From Chaunax sp. Z400 (Eukaryota > Chordata > Actinopteri > Lophiiformes > Chaunacidae): a stretch of 64,000 bases of DNA. Position 1 is the first letter of the stretch; each line of letters starts with the position of its first letter. The notes beneath the pieces were generated by a model, which saw only the letters and a list, made by a program, of their open reading frames with translations, made no database searches and was not told where the DNA came from. The stretch lies in contig CM075192.1 in the NCBI GenBank assembly GCA_037577475.1, positions 9,911,408 through 9,975,407 on the forward strand. The letters run 5' to 3'. The position numbers and the translations under genes were made by a program. Shown here in pieces: positions 1-32,554 of this stretch.

Positions 1-58
1 TGCACAAAGATAGCTGTTTGTCTCGCTCATATTTCTCTTTCCACCTTCCTTTCTACAG

Positions 59-20877
<20,819 letters not shown>

Positions 20878-22500
20878 CCTGCCATCACTGCGGCCTATCA
20901 CTGTAACTCTTAACGCTGGTCAAGCCAGTTCTTGCCCGGAGCCACTATGGAAACGTGGGGTGAGGAATATGCACATGCACAGCTGACCCGTCGGTGCCTG
21001 CGCTGTGTCAGGCTGCAGGGGGCTGCTTGGGTTCCCATTGACACTACTGTATGAAGGGGTCAGAGTTGGGTCTCCACACTACAGGGGTTTGCCTTTCTTT
21101 CTGCTTGAATGCTTTCTATTATTATCGTGTCATCTTTCTCTATCTCTTATTTCTTCACCCTGGAAATCACTTGCCAAAACATAAATGATTTTTATCTGTT
21201 CACTTCATATTTCATTTTCTGGTAAGGACACAGTACTTATGCACAAAATGCTTTCCACGTGTAACATCTTGTTTTCTGGATAAAGACAGTTATAGAATGA
21301 GGTTTTGAGGTTTATAGATTTTTAAATATGTTACTTTCCTGGTCTCTGATGGAAGTAGAGCTCATATCACAGCATTGTGCCGCGGCAGGATGCTTTTACT
21401 GAATGCATAACCCACCACTGTTGGTGTCACACTGGCTCTGAGGGGTAACTTCATCATGGATTCATGCTAGAGGCGATGGAAGGACGGTCGTCTCAATACC
21501 AGCTTTGAGACGCGGAGATTTTCTCATACATGCAATGGATGACAGCTTAGTGGCCTCAACGGACGCTTTTAGAGACTCAAAGCAGAGGAGGAACAAAAAT
21601 GTCAAGCAGCATCATGTGAAAGATGAAACAAAAGCATTTTATTCCCGACAGTTCTCTGTTTATTTTCTGATGATGGAAATATAATCTCATGTGCACCAAG
21701 CAAAAGTTAGAATGATTCCAATTGACAGAAACCTTCACAGCCTGGGAGTGTAAATATATATATGTATACATGTGGCAGGCGCACACCAACACACTGGACC
21801 TTTTTAAAATCAATCTGTATGCTGGCCTTATGGGCAGCAGACGTCTGTGTCAAAGCTGAACCCCCCCTTTTCCCCTCTGTTCATTCTGTACCTGCGAAAG
21901 GTGATTCAGGACAGAAACAATGATGACGACGATGATGTAACGCTAATCCTAATCTGGTCCAGCATTTTGAGCTTTGTTTTGTTGAGTGTGATTGACAGCA
22001 TTGCTTAAATGAGAAATACTGAAGAGGTTGTGGGTTCAAAAGAGGGCAATTAGAGGTTTCTTTCTTTGCCTCAGAACAAAGAAGGAAGTGATTCATCACG
22101 GTGCCACAGGACTATAATTCTTTGTTTCCTCCTTTCGTTTTCCCCTTCTGTCCTAACCCACCATCACTCCGACCCACCCGGTCCCCCGTCATATCCATAC
22201 AGTGTCACTGTGACCCCATGCTAGCATACTGGCTAGTTGTAAAGACAGACAGACTGAGAGAAGAGGCCTAATATGCACAGACAAGCAGAAATGCTGTTCG
22301 ACGTTCTACGACAGCTTGAATGCAAAACATGCAGCAAATTTATTGAGATGTATAAAAGAAAAATATCACACTTGTATGAAACGATCATGAATTTATCAAC
22401 GGACAATGACTTTTATAGATGGAGGGATAGAGGGTTGAAAGAATTGGCAGCAGATATAGAAAGGGGCTTTACGTAGCAGAGGGATTCAATAAATTCTTCA
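20878..22500 (+). other. dscaml1: dscaml1 3' UTR, proximal part
   Basis: Non-coding sequence after the TAG stop. The first canonical AATAAA I find is at 22488-22493; a second, followed by T-rich DNA, is at 25954-25959. The true 3' end is not decidable from sequence, and the UTR may run to about 26 kb. Confidence 0.5.
22488..22493 (+). terminator. candidate proximal poly(A) signal of dscaml1
   Basis: AATAAA about 1.6 kb after the stop codon, followed by a GT/T-rich stretch. Confidence 0.35.
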
Positions 22501-23923
22501 GAAATAAGTGGTCTTCAAAACTTAAAGACGTGTTTTCTAGTCCCTCAATCTCACTGAAATTTATGTTAGCTTTATGCATGGTACTGTATCTATTAACTTT
22601 AAGTTCATTTCCCCCTTATTTCTTCTTCCAAAGCTTAATCCCATAACAAAGATTGTTCCAAAAAAAGAGTTGCTCCAAATGTTTTGCAAAGGTAAAACGT
22701 AACATCAGGGCTCTCGCAATAGAAAAAAGAAAAAAGATATGATATATGTTTGTTTTCAAAAGTATGTACATATATATTTCTATTCAAATATATATCAAAT
22801 ATATGAATAATGAAAAAAGCAGAGAACTATAAAAGCTGTTTTAATTGAAAATATATATAAACGATCACAAGACAATCGCTCAGAGTGGAAGAACCTCAAG
22901 AAGGAAGGAGGGAAGAAGAAGAGGGAATATTAAACGGGTAGCAAAAGCACGGACAGCAGAAGGAAGTGGTGTGAAAGAAGGATAAATGGTGACGCTGAGG
23001 TTTGAGGAATGATGCAATGACCCCCTTGTGATTTGTTAAAGCTTCCAGCTGCGGTGCCTGAGCAGCAGGAAGCAGCTGGAGGACAAGCACAGTAAAGTCA
23101 AACTATAGTGTGAGATTGTGTCGCTGGTTAACTGTGGTCTATGGCTCAGTGCAGAAAGTGTGGTGTTGAAAAAGATAACAGTATAACAAGGACAGCCTAT
23201 ACAGATAGTGAGCCTATTGTAATATGTTGTATTGTACCTTCCAAAGGTGTGTTCACAAACTCAATGCATTACCTGACTCTAACCCATGAAGACAAACAGA
23301 CCAGACGAGTATTTCTGTTTCTTATCTGTGTCATAGCGAGTCCTCCTCTGGGACTGCAGGCCAAATGAAACGTAAAAGGGAAAAAGGAGAACTGCTCTTT
23401 AATATATTTACGTGCTCCTTTATGTTAAATCCAGACAGGATAGAAATACAATTTGCTTTCCATTATTAATGCTTATCATTCTTTTCATTTTGGCCTTTAC
23501 TTTTCAAATGGTGAAAACACTTGTTTTCAGAAAAACAAAGAGGCCTGTTTGAGCAGCCAGGCTTCCGTACTCCTGTTGTATGGATGTTGGATGGAGTGAT
23601 GAAATAAACTCCTGTCCAACCTGTTCCCCACAATTCTCCAGTGAAGTTGCCTCAACTGTGAAACACATGTGGACTGTCAGTTTGCTCAGCGTATATGTGT
23701 TGTATACCTTTAAGGAAAATCCCACCCTCTCATCTTTCTATAGTGTTACAGAGAATATCAACAATATACAGTATAAAGCTTTGAAAATATCCTTATTTGC
23801 TTTCTTGCCGAGCGTTACACGAGAACATTGATACCACTCAATGTTTTACATTACGTACGAAAATCTAAGTGTAAAAATGATGAAGTTGTGGTGATTATTT
23901 CACTGTCATTTTGACACTTTATT
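22500..23923. other. distal 3' UTR or intergenic, nothing recognised
   Basis: A/T-rich DNA with short open frames on both strands. No coding support was found. Confidence 0.45.
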
Positions 23924-24530
23924 ACCTCTGCCAAGGAGGTTATGTTTTTGCCAAAATTGGTTTGTTTATTTGTATGTTTGTCTGTTAACAGGATTACATC
24001 ATCTGAGATTACATCATCCAGAATTCCATTGCAGGATAGGGGCAATTACAAGATTATTTGCTTCTAACTTTACGGATAAGGCCAAATATTCCTGGACAAA
24101 AATTAGACGATGACATCCACATAAGATCTACGAAGATCTGGATCCAAGTACTAGTCCAGATCTGGTGTTCCAGAATGTTTGAATTTATAGGTAACAAATA
24201 ATACAATGCTACAGACTTGAACTGAGATCAGACTGTAGCTGAAACTGTGCTAACTAAGTTAGGTGTCAAATTTCACACATCTTCAAAAGTTACTGAGCAA
24301 GATCCTGAATAAAACCACCATCAGTGCAAAATAAATGTCAAACTAATAATGAAACCAGTGTGATTCTAAATTCTAGGGGTAGGTTTTCATGGTCAAGGAG
24401 TCATATTATTACATATTATTTGCCCAAGACCAATTTCTCCCAAGGGTGACAATAAAGACGTATCTTATCTTATCATGGCGCGTTTAGGTGCAGTGACATA
24501 ATGGGGAAACTGAGCCACCTTGGCGGAGGT
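23924..24530 (+). mobile_element. TIR element of the ACCTCYGCC family, copy B (plus)
   Basis: Bounded by ACCTCTGCCAAGGAGGT and CACCTTGGCGGAGGT, inverted ends. Internal blocks such as GGTGTCAAATTT and CTTCAAAAGTTA recur at 58.9 kb. A roughly 65-bp CAATAAAG plus TCTTATCTTATC tail near 24409-24475 is missing from the 59-kb copy, so it looks like a nested insertion. Confidence 0.75.
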
Positions 24531-26734
24531 TTGCGCTCTCTGTTCTTTATTCTTATTAGGATCCCTATTAGCTGCCACCAAGGTAACAACTATTCTTCCT
24601 GGGGTCCACACACAACAAAATACACATAAACAAGACATGCAACAGATACAAAAGTCAAAACAAAAACATCTTAATTACAATCTACAATTTAATCTCTCTT
24701 GTTGTTTGTATGGATTGAAGAAATGAGACATAAACCATTGATCAGTGAACTTTTGTGAGTTGGGTTTCATTCCAGTGAAACAGTCTGCTTATCGCTCTGT
24801 CTATTGGCAATAAAGCAAACAAGTATATTTTGCAAAACAATTTCCCAAACTATTACTGTAATGTATTTCATGTGTATATTTTGTTCTATAAAATTCCACA
24901 CAGCCTAACGTATATGAAGTACACAGTACTGTGGTGTTTTGCTGAGGGTTTTAGTGACTGATTCAGGCCTTAATATTACTGAATTTAAAGCACAATTCTT
25001 TTAGGCCCAAATAAATAATTGCAGATATTGATCCATTTTAAATCCAGGGTGACAATAAATAAATAAATATGCAGCTGAAATGTTAACCGGCTACTGTATA
25101 ATATGAAAAACTAAAATGTAGTAGTTGCTTATAAGACATATTGCAAACCATACCATACACAGTCATTGTTAAAATGACTCATGGGTGATTTCTGGTGGAT
25201 TTTTTTCCTTAAAATACAACAACATACTTTTCAAACTGACTCAGTCTGTGTTCATGAGGCCAACTTCTTATTTCCTCCCAACCTGTTCCACATCTGCTCA
25301 ACCAATCAGATCCTCTCCTCTCTGTACCCCCTGCCCACCTATACAACATAATTTCTACTCCATAATAGAAAACTTGTGTACATAGGAAAGTGTTTTGTAT
25401 AAATGAGTACTATTTTCGACATCTTCACTAGAAACCAGGGCACAATGTAAACTTTGAATTGAAGTTGTTGTAATGAAACAGAAGAGGACTTAATGAAAAA
25501 CTATAGAACTATACAGACTTTATCTTCATTTAAGGACCAGTTGAAACATTTCAGAGTGGACCATGCATATTTAACAATAATGATTCCTTCTTTTACACAA
25601 TATTTGGTTGCATTGTTTCCTTTTTTTTTATAGATTTTTTGTTTTGGTTTCTTTTTTACTTTGTCACCGGTTGTTTAATTTGGAGTTTGTCTTTTTTCAT
25701 TATTTCAGTTTTTGGAAGGAGGACAGCAGCATTGCATGTTCTGAAAATGTTGGTGGTCATAAAAGATAAAGGGAAATGGTGAATTGAACGATTTAAAAGG
25801 GGGTTAATTAAAACATTTTAAAGATGCAGAGGATGTTCCTTAATCTTTTATGGGGAAATGTTGCTTCAATTTGCAATTGCTTGTGTTTAACTCTACATTT
25901 CCTTTTCTATGAAAACAAACAAAACCCAAAAAAGAGTACTCAACACCTTGTGCAATAAAGCTATCTTTTTATGAACTGTGATGATGATTATTCATTCTTT
26001 CACAACCTTGTAGCATTTGAGATAAAGAACCATTTTCATTAGCCAGTTCCTACTCCAATTAGAATGTTTCACTTTTTTCACAGATTTTATACAGACGATA
26101 CTTTAGGCCTATTTCTTCTGCCTGAAAATAATTCAATTTAAAAATATTAGCAGTGACGTGTGTGACTTTAAGTGTAATGCAGACACTTGTTTTGGAGATA
26201 TAAATGAAATCTTTGAATGTAAATTTTCAATACTGTGAGCACCTACCAGGATGTCTCCAAATCACTGAGGGTTATATCAATACTTGTGCAGTTCAACCAA
26301 AACTAACTCCATGTGATACCATTAGAGATGAGTGAGAAAATCATTCTTTAAATTGTCATTTGAATCAGAAGCTATGGACTTTAAAAACATATAATCTAAA
26401 CCTTTTATTTTGAATCTGCCTGAAAAATTGATTGGAATACAACAAAATGCAACACCTTCAATAGAGATTTATGTGTGTGAACCAAGATTTAATATATGTT
26501 CAAAAATCTGGGCAAACTGTCTTTTTCAGCCATATATAGACCTGCACTCTTCAAAGTTTTTTTTATTTATTTTTTCCTTTTTTCCCACATGGCAGTTTCG
26601 TGATGCAGTCACTATAAACTACGAAAGTACAAACATCTGCATCCCATCCCCAAAGAACCAAAAACACAAATAATAACAAAACTAAAATGAAATAATGAAC
26701 CAATAATCACATTTGAGAAAAAATAAATTATTTG
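24531..26734. other. A/T-rich intergenic or distal 3' UTR, nothing recognised
   Basis: No coding or RNA feature is supported apart from the distal AATAAA at 25954. Confidence 0.45.
25954..25959 (+). terminator. candidate distal poly(A) signal of dscaml1
   Basis: AATAAA inside TGCAATAAAGCT, with T-rich and then TG-containing sequence downstream. If used, the 3' UTR is about 5.1 kb and includes the TIR element at 23924-24530. Confidence 0.35.
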
Positions 26735-26736
26735 AT

Positions 26737-27900
26737 TAAAGCTGCAAGCAGCGTTGAACGGGCCCTCGCACCCAGGTGCCCGCCGGGCCGTGCGCCAACT
26801 TCGGCCTCACTACTGCACACCTGGATAAATGCAAGGCTCTGTATCTGCATGCACTATGGACACTGATGGAGGGATTCTGATCTACCTCATTTTGTCCACT
26901 ATGTGGCGCTAGACAACACCTAATAATTTTGACTCGTCTTTGATTATATCTGAAGGCCACACCATGAAAATGTAATTAAAATCAAACAAAAATTGTCACA
27001 CAAGACATTTTTGCATTTGCCAGCAGGTGGCGCTATCACTGTTACTCAATATTGTTGTGTTGATGGGACTTTAAACAGGTCTACCAAATTTCATACATGT
27101 AGGTTAAACACAGACTCAGATACTTATTTGAAGTTTTACAGGGGGGCTGTTGAGCCAATTTACCACAACCGATCCTGTAAACCATATGAGATCGTAAGTA
27201 CTGCCACCTGTGTCAGTTTTGGTGAGCATCTGAGCTTCCCTGGCCTCTCAACACTAACCTCCTGTTTGATGGTGAACATCAAACGTCACGCCCCCACCAT
27301 GGGACCCAAACTCACAATATTTACAATAATGCTTCATCAAGGCCTGAAGGCTTTACTGACTAAATCTGAGATCATCGTGGTGAACGGCCTGACAGTAGCA
27401 CGTCAAATTCAGAAGTATATAACTTCCTGTTTCCACTCGGTCGCGCTATGACGATTATCAAATTTAACGATATAGATGTGTTCAGGGTGGGACTTTTATC
27501 AAACATGTGAAGTTTGGGGCAGATTGGACTATGGACAGCAGAGTTATAACAACTTCCTCTTTCATGGCGAAACATCAACAATCGCCGCACAGCCACGCCT
27601 ACAACTTTGCATGAAAACACACCAGCTTCACAATCATGCATCACCAACTTGTTATAGCTGTTCTCACTGAATTTGAAGGCAATATGCTCAACGGCCTAGT
27701 GTATCAAAACCTAAAATATGTCATTTCCTGTTGCCACTAGGTGGTGCTAGGACTAATGCTAAATTTTGTCATGTGGATGTCTTTAGTCACTGTTGAACGA
27801 AAACTCAGGATTTGAGATAATTTGTCATCCTCATGGGGTTTAGATAGTACAAACCAAATTTGAAGTCGATCGGGTAAAATCTCTAGAAGGAATTCGTTCA
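26737..27900 (+). repeat. dispersed fish repeat with recurring GGTGGCGCTA modules
   Basis: Begins with AAGCTGCAAGCAGCGTTGAA, then CGGGCCCTCGCACCC, a block I know as widespread in teleost genomes. Variants of CAGGTGGCGCTAT recur at about 26903, 27023, 27437 and 27738, each followed by a similar landscape (text like CAAATTTCATACATGT and TGAACGGCCT). It looks like a chain of degenerate modules. Class unknown. Confidence 0.6.
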
Positions 27901-28019
27901 AATACAAAGTGTGTGATTTTCAAAAAATGGCAGAAATGGTTGCCATGTCTTATAAAATGTATCTGTAGAGCCACCCAGCAGATATCTTATTTTTTCCATG
28001 TGTAAAAACCTCATAAGTT

Positions 28020-28440
28020 CTCCAACCATGTGTGGGAGAGGCCTCATGCTTCAACGTCATGAGTATGAGGCATCTTGCGATCAAGGAAGCAAAAGCAACA
28101 GCATTCAAATAATATCTGGGAAGGACCATGTCCCCTGGTACGACTCCAAAAACCTCTGAAAATGTATTAAATACAGATGTCCAGTCATCATGACGGTTTG
28201 GACATGTCCATAAAGTATGGATGGGGGACCCTGCTACTGTCTCACATCTACTTTATAAGGGATCTGCCCCTGGATAGATCTTGGCTAACTTTTCTTTGGA
28301 TATAGATGCAGGTGGTGTAAGATCTTGAATTGCAGGAGCCGACGCACAAATTGTGGAAGAATGTAGTTTTTGAAGAATATATTGCCAATTGTGATCTGTT
28401 ATTTTAATGCCAAATCATCTTCCCACTGGGATCTAATAGT
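28020..28440 (-). mobile_element. L1-like LINE ORF2 3' fragment, minus strand
   Basis: The minus strand translates, with breaks, to WEDDLAIKITDHNW, then ISKEKLAKIYPGADPL, then IHTLWTCPNRHDDWTSVFN, matching the end of L1-type ORF2 (KLSKIYP...TLYHMFWECP). It has stops and frameshifts and is a dead remnant. Confidence 0.7.
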
Positions 28441-29132
28441 GGAAAGAGAAGGAGAATGCAAAGTTGATTTGATTGCTCCTCTTTTGCACACGTTGATGTC
28501 AAGAATTCTATCTACAGTTGTCTCTCAATGTACAAAGTTAACACTTACAATACAACAACAAAAATTAATGAGACATTATAAAATAATTAATGACATGAAA
28601 AAATCCAGAAAAAAACAGCTGAAATTGTAAACTAAGCAAATATATTTTAAGTTTCTAATTATGATCAAATGTTTTCTCTTTCATTTAGTATCTTTTCACA
28701 ATAAGACAACAGGTTTATTGGAGGGCATTGTGATTTCATTCCTGTTTTTGCATCTTTTCTATTAACCTTCTTATCGTGGGAGGTAATAAAAAGTGGCAAA
28801 TGACAATTAGTGTTATTGCTTCCATTATTTCATGGTTATGTGAATAACTTTGTCTGTATTTTATGAGGTTATTTAATGTCATATACACTTATTTAATTCA
28901 ACCCACCTGAGGTCTCATTTTCTTAAAATATTAGTGTCTTATTTAAAACAAAGAGTAAGACAACTGTATGGGGGCTTTTAGTGTTGCATTATGCATGAAT
29001 TCACTGTAACTGCAGTTCACTAATAATACACTAGAGGGCATCCTGCTGCAAAGAAACACAACACAGGCTCACAGGAGGGTTTTTTTAATTTAATTGTTTG
29101 TTTTTGAAAGATCCACAATGACAAATTATTTG

Positions 29133-29134
<2 letters not shown>

Positions 29135-29181
<47 letters not shown>
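29135..29181 (+). repeat. (TA)n run
   Basis: A near-perfect TA dinucleotide run with one TG, about 200 bp beyond the 3' end of the minus-strand IQ-motif gene. Confidence 0.9.
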
Positions 29182-29362
29182 TATTACATATTTATACACC
29201 CAAAACAGTCACACCCACACATTCAGTTGCACTGTACAGCATATTCACATATATTTTTAACAAAGATTTTTAAACAGGGTATTACAAGTAGCCATTTGAA
29301 ATGTAATCTATTACTGCATGTTACGTTTGTATATTGTCTAATCCAGGATCTCAACTAAGTCC

Positions 29363-29368
29363 TTTATT
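29363..29368 (-). terminator. poly(A) signal for the IQ-motif gene
   Basis: AATAAA on the minus strand (TTTATT on plus), 139 bp beyond the TAG stop at 29507-29509. It supports a transcript ending here. Confidence 0.55.
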
Positions 29369-29506
29369 TTAACATTTGAATGTATGAATATTTGCATATG
29401 TATGTACATATGCATTTGTGCATGCCAGCATACAGTAGAGTTCTCCATCCATAATCCACATATGTAGCCTGCTCCCCGTTGTCCCTCGACATCCCTCTTC
29501 GTCCGT

Positions 29507-29697
29507 CTACTTGCCGTTCTTCTGTTTCTTCTGTTGGAACTTCCTGAAATGCGACTGGATGGTGGCGGCGGCCCTCTCTACTTCAACAGGGCTCAGTGGA
29601 GGAACAGTGCACGTCCCATTGGTGGCATTGGAGTCTGAGCACGACAGGAGACAGGGTATAGCCAGGGAGGCAGAGGCAATAGCCATGGAGGCATAGT
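29507..29697 (-). CDS. IQ-motif gene, last exon with IQ motif and stop
   Basis: Acceptor ATTGCTACAG. The exon completes an Asn codon, then reads YASMAIASASLAIPCLLSC, a short Ser/Asn/Pro linker, and the IQ motif, ending NGK and TAG. The IQ core is TIQSHFRKFQQKK. Confidence 0.7.
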
Positions 29698-30148
29698 CTG
29701 TAGCAATGATTAATTCATTATTTTTCTGATCAGAGTTTTCAGAGTTGGATTTGATGCTTGATTTGAATCAAATCTTCCTGGTTACTTAAAAAGAAAAGTA
29801 GCCTGCATTTAAATGAGTTGATATACTTACTCTTTCTATACACTCCTATGCTGTTCCTCCGAAACCCATCAAACTGTAAATGAAGCAGATATAGTTGTCT
29901 TAGGAGGCATAATCACTGACATACACAAAAATATGGGAAGAATTACCAGTCATGAGTCAGGTAGATGGTTAGCACTGTTAATATCTTATCTGAGAAGTGA
30001 GCTGTAAAATTGTTCACATGCCATCAAAAGCACAAAAGACACATGCCAGCAGCTAATCACACAGGTGCTTTTGATCAATCGTTCTTATCAACTGCACAAA
30101 ATGTGCAGCCCTCACGGAATGAATGTGTAATGTACCTGTGTGACTGCA

Positions 30149-30190
<42 letters not shown>

Positions 30191-31178
30191 TGTAATGACC
30201 TCAAACACAAATCTCCTTGATTGGGATTACAGCTCAAGCAGAGCAGCGACAGGGAGGCGAGTGCCTGAAGACTGGACCAGTTTAGCCTGCTTCCTGTCAG
30301 TTTGGCTGCGTGTCTAATTTCAGTCACACAAAACTCTCGACATCTACTCTGTCCTTTAATTTAAGGTGACTCAAAATGTCTCTCTATGGCTCCATCTCTG
30401 TTCCTTTTTTGTTGTTTTTTTTCCGTGTGTGCTTAAGATCCTTTTCCTGCTACAGTTCTTTGCATCTGCGCGTCGTTTTATTTGAGAACTTAGTCTTTCT
30501 AAATGTCTACATCAGAAGTAAACCTACAAATTGAAAGTAAAAGTACCCAAAATGGGGAACTACAGGTTTTTGGTGTGTACTTTTGATTCAGGTATCCATA
30601 GGAAAATCCTGACAAAATGCCAAATAACTTTTATGTCATTCCACTATTTCGTTTTGTTATTTTGTTTGAGTGCAGAGGCATCAAAAGCTTCATATCATAA
30701 TCCTCTGCAGTCCTCCTCTGAGACACTATAAGCAAACACAGAACATGTGACGAAGCTTCTTTGCTCGCACACTGAGTCAAGCATGACTGCTGAACTTTTG
30801 ACATGCTCTGTCTGGACATAGATAAAAGAGGAACAGAAAGGCAAATGAATGAATAAATATCCCACTGACATTTTTCACTGGCAGTGTGAATCATAATTTC
30901 AGAAAGAGTTCCTTTTCTCCTTTCACCCATCAATGCACATCTGTGAAAGATGATACCCTGAGAGCTAGGGTATTATTATTATTATAAGGGGATTATTCAG
31001 TCATGCACAGACTAAATATGTGTTGTGTTCGCCATAAGTGTGCACATATCTGGTTAAAACTAACCTCATCTACGTTGCTGCTCCTCCTACAGTGTGACAC
31101 TGAGTGAATCTGCCAAGGCAAAGGCTGAGACACCATGTAAGGCACAGGGTCCTGTTGTCGGGCAAACCGCTCCCCTAT
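29507..31178 (-). CDS. small PCP4/PEP-19-like IQ-motif gene, start unresolved
   Basis: Three minus-strand exons (114, 43 and 191 nt) join in frame with good splice sites and end in VERAAATIQSHFRKFQQKKQ plus KNGK. PCP4/PEP-19 proteins end very similarly (ERAAVAIQSQFRKFQKKK). That IQ motif binds calmodulin and speeds its calcium exchange in neurons. From the first Met in exon 1 (31134-31136) the product is 101 residues, longer than PCP4 (about 62). It adds RRNS, a hydrophobic stretch (YASMAIASASLAIPCLLSC) and SNATNGTC before the IQ motif. The frame is open upstream of that Met, so another coding exon may exist. It lies tail-to-tail with dscaml1, as PCP4 lies with DSCAM in mammals. PCP4-family membership is inferred from one motif plus context. 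Confidence 0.65.
29831..29873 (-). CDS. IQ-motif gene, middle exon (43 nt)
   Basis: Acceptor TTCATTTACAG and strong donor GTAAGT. It encodes FDGFRRNSIGVYRK and passes phase 1 to the last exon. Too short to appear as an ORF. Confidence 0.6.
30151..30189 (+). repeat. (TG)n microsatellite
   Basis: A 39-bp TG run in the intron between the first and middle exons of the minus-strand IQ-motif gene. Confidence 0.95.
31065..31178 (-). CDS. IQ-motif gene, first recognised exon
   Basis: Minus-strand acceptor TTTCACTTTCAG and donor GTTAGT, 38 codons, phase 0 both ends, reading IGERFARQQDPVPYMVSQPL and continuing to HCRRSSNVDE. The ATG at codon 15 is a possible start. Confidence 0.55.
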
Positions 31179-32554
31179 CTGAAAGTGAAAGGAGTCGGGT
31201 TAGCTTAAGTTAATTCAACCATTTCTAGGCCTTCCTCCCTTTTGAATATCTCTCAGGTTTACTTATCAATTATATGTAAAAACAATCGCATTTTCAGTCC
31301 AGTTTTGTCAAAGATTCTCGGCCAAGCTGTGCTGAAAACCTTAAATGGTCTTTAGCTGAACTGCTAAACATTTCTTTAGAAACATGAGTATTAGATGTTA
31401 CATAACATAACAACAGAGAGGAGTCACGGAGAAAAATGCTGCATATCAAAGGTTTGATTTATCATCTCCATAATTATTTGGATGCTGTCGATATATATTT
31501 CTGGTTATAATTTGACACTGACCGGTTGTTTCAACATCAACTTTATCACATTTTGATGCTGTCTACTGTACATAAACATGACTTGTACTGGACACAACCT
31601 GCTAGATGAGAAAACTATGTTATAGTTTCAGCAAAAACAAATAACATTCTACTCACTGGTGTCTCTCTTCAAAATTCAAACATTTATGAATGTAAACATA
31701 AAGGATATCTCATATTGAAGATTTCTTTTTAAGTAAACAGGATGCTAGTCCAACACATACATTCAATCTAATTTCCAGAAATGATAACTCTCTAATTCTA
31801 CTCTATTATATTCCATCTATCATCTAATCGTCTTACCGATTCTACAACTTTGACCACCACATACATGGCTGTTAGCATGGTGACCAACATGTTAACCGTT
31901 GTTTCTTTAGTGTCTCTATTAATCCTTAATGTTTTCCTCGGTTTCCAATAGCTATCCTCGGTTGTGCTGCAGGAAAGTTAAGTCCATACACGAACAGATC
32001 GGAGCAATCAGGAAAGCAATGAAGAGCTGCTCAGGAGAAGGGCAGCTGAACAGTGTTGAATATGTCCACTCACACAAGTTTCTCAACACGCACTCATCAA
32101 ACATACAAGCACACACTTCATTCCCACAGTCTCTGACACATGAGGGTAAGACTGCTAAACAGCTTTGCAGGACAGAAATAGAGAAGCAGTAATCTTTCCC
32201 TCTACACAACACTTATCCTTCAAGTGTGCCTCCACCTCTCCAGCTTTGAGATGGATCAGGTTTTATTCAAACATGTGGGATTACAAAGAAACATCCTTAA
32301 TAAAATAACAAATTAATTTTAATGATGAAAGTACACTTATTAGAAAGAAAACATCTCCTGAGCCGAACTGGTAACCATTACAGGACACACAGGAACTTAG
32401 AGACAGGTGCTTCTCTCCCATTAAACTTTAACACCCAACTCCGATTTCTTCAACCATCAACCCTCCCAAATGGTCTGCTTAAAGTTTTTTTTTTAACCGT
32501 TTGTTGGCGCTCCTTTTTTACATAAATAAAGGAGCTATAATTAAACGTAAAAGA
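31179..32554. other. no assigned gene; possible 5' exon of the IQ gene
   Basis: A good minus-strand donor (TCG, then GTAAGA) lies at 31837, but the frame needed to join exon 31065-31178 meets a stop just upstream with no Met, so at most it is a non-coding 5' exon. Otherwise nothing. Confidence 0.35.

Noticed and set aside
31837..31892. Candidate coding exon 1 of the IQ-motif gene, ATG at 31890-31892 with donor after 31837
   Set aside because: The ATG frame hits TAG before the donor, and the frame needed for joining has no Met after an upstream stop. At most a non-coding exon.
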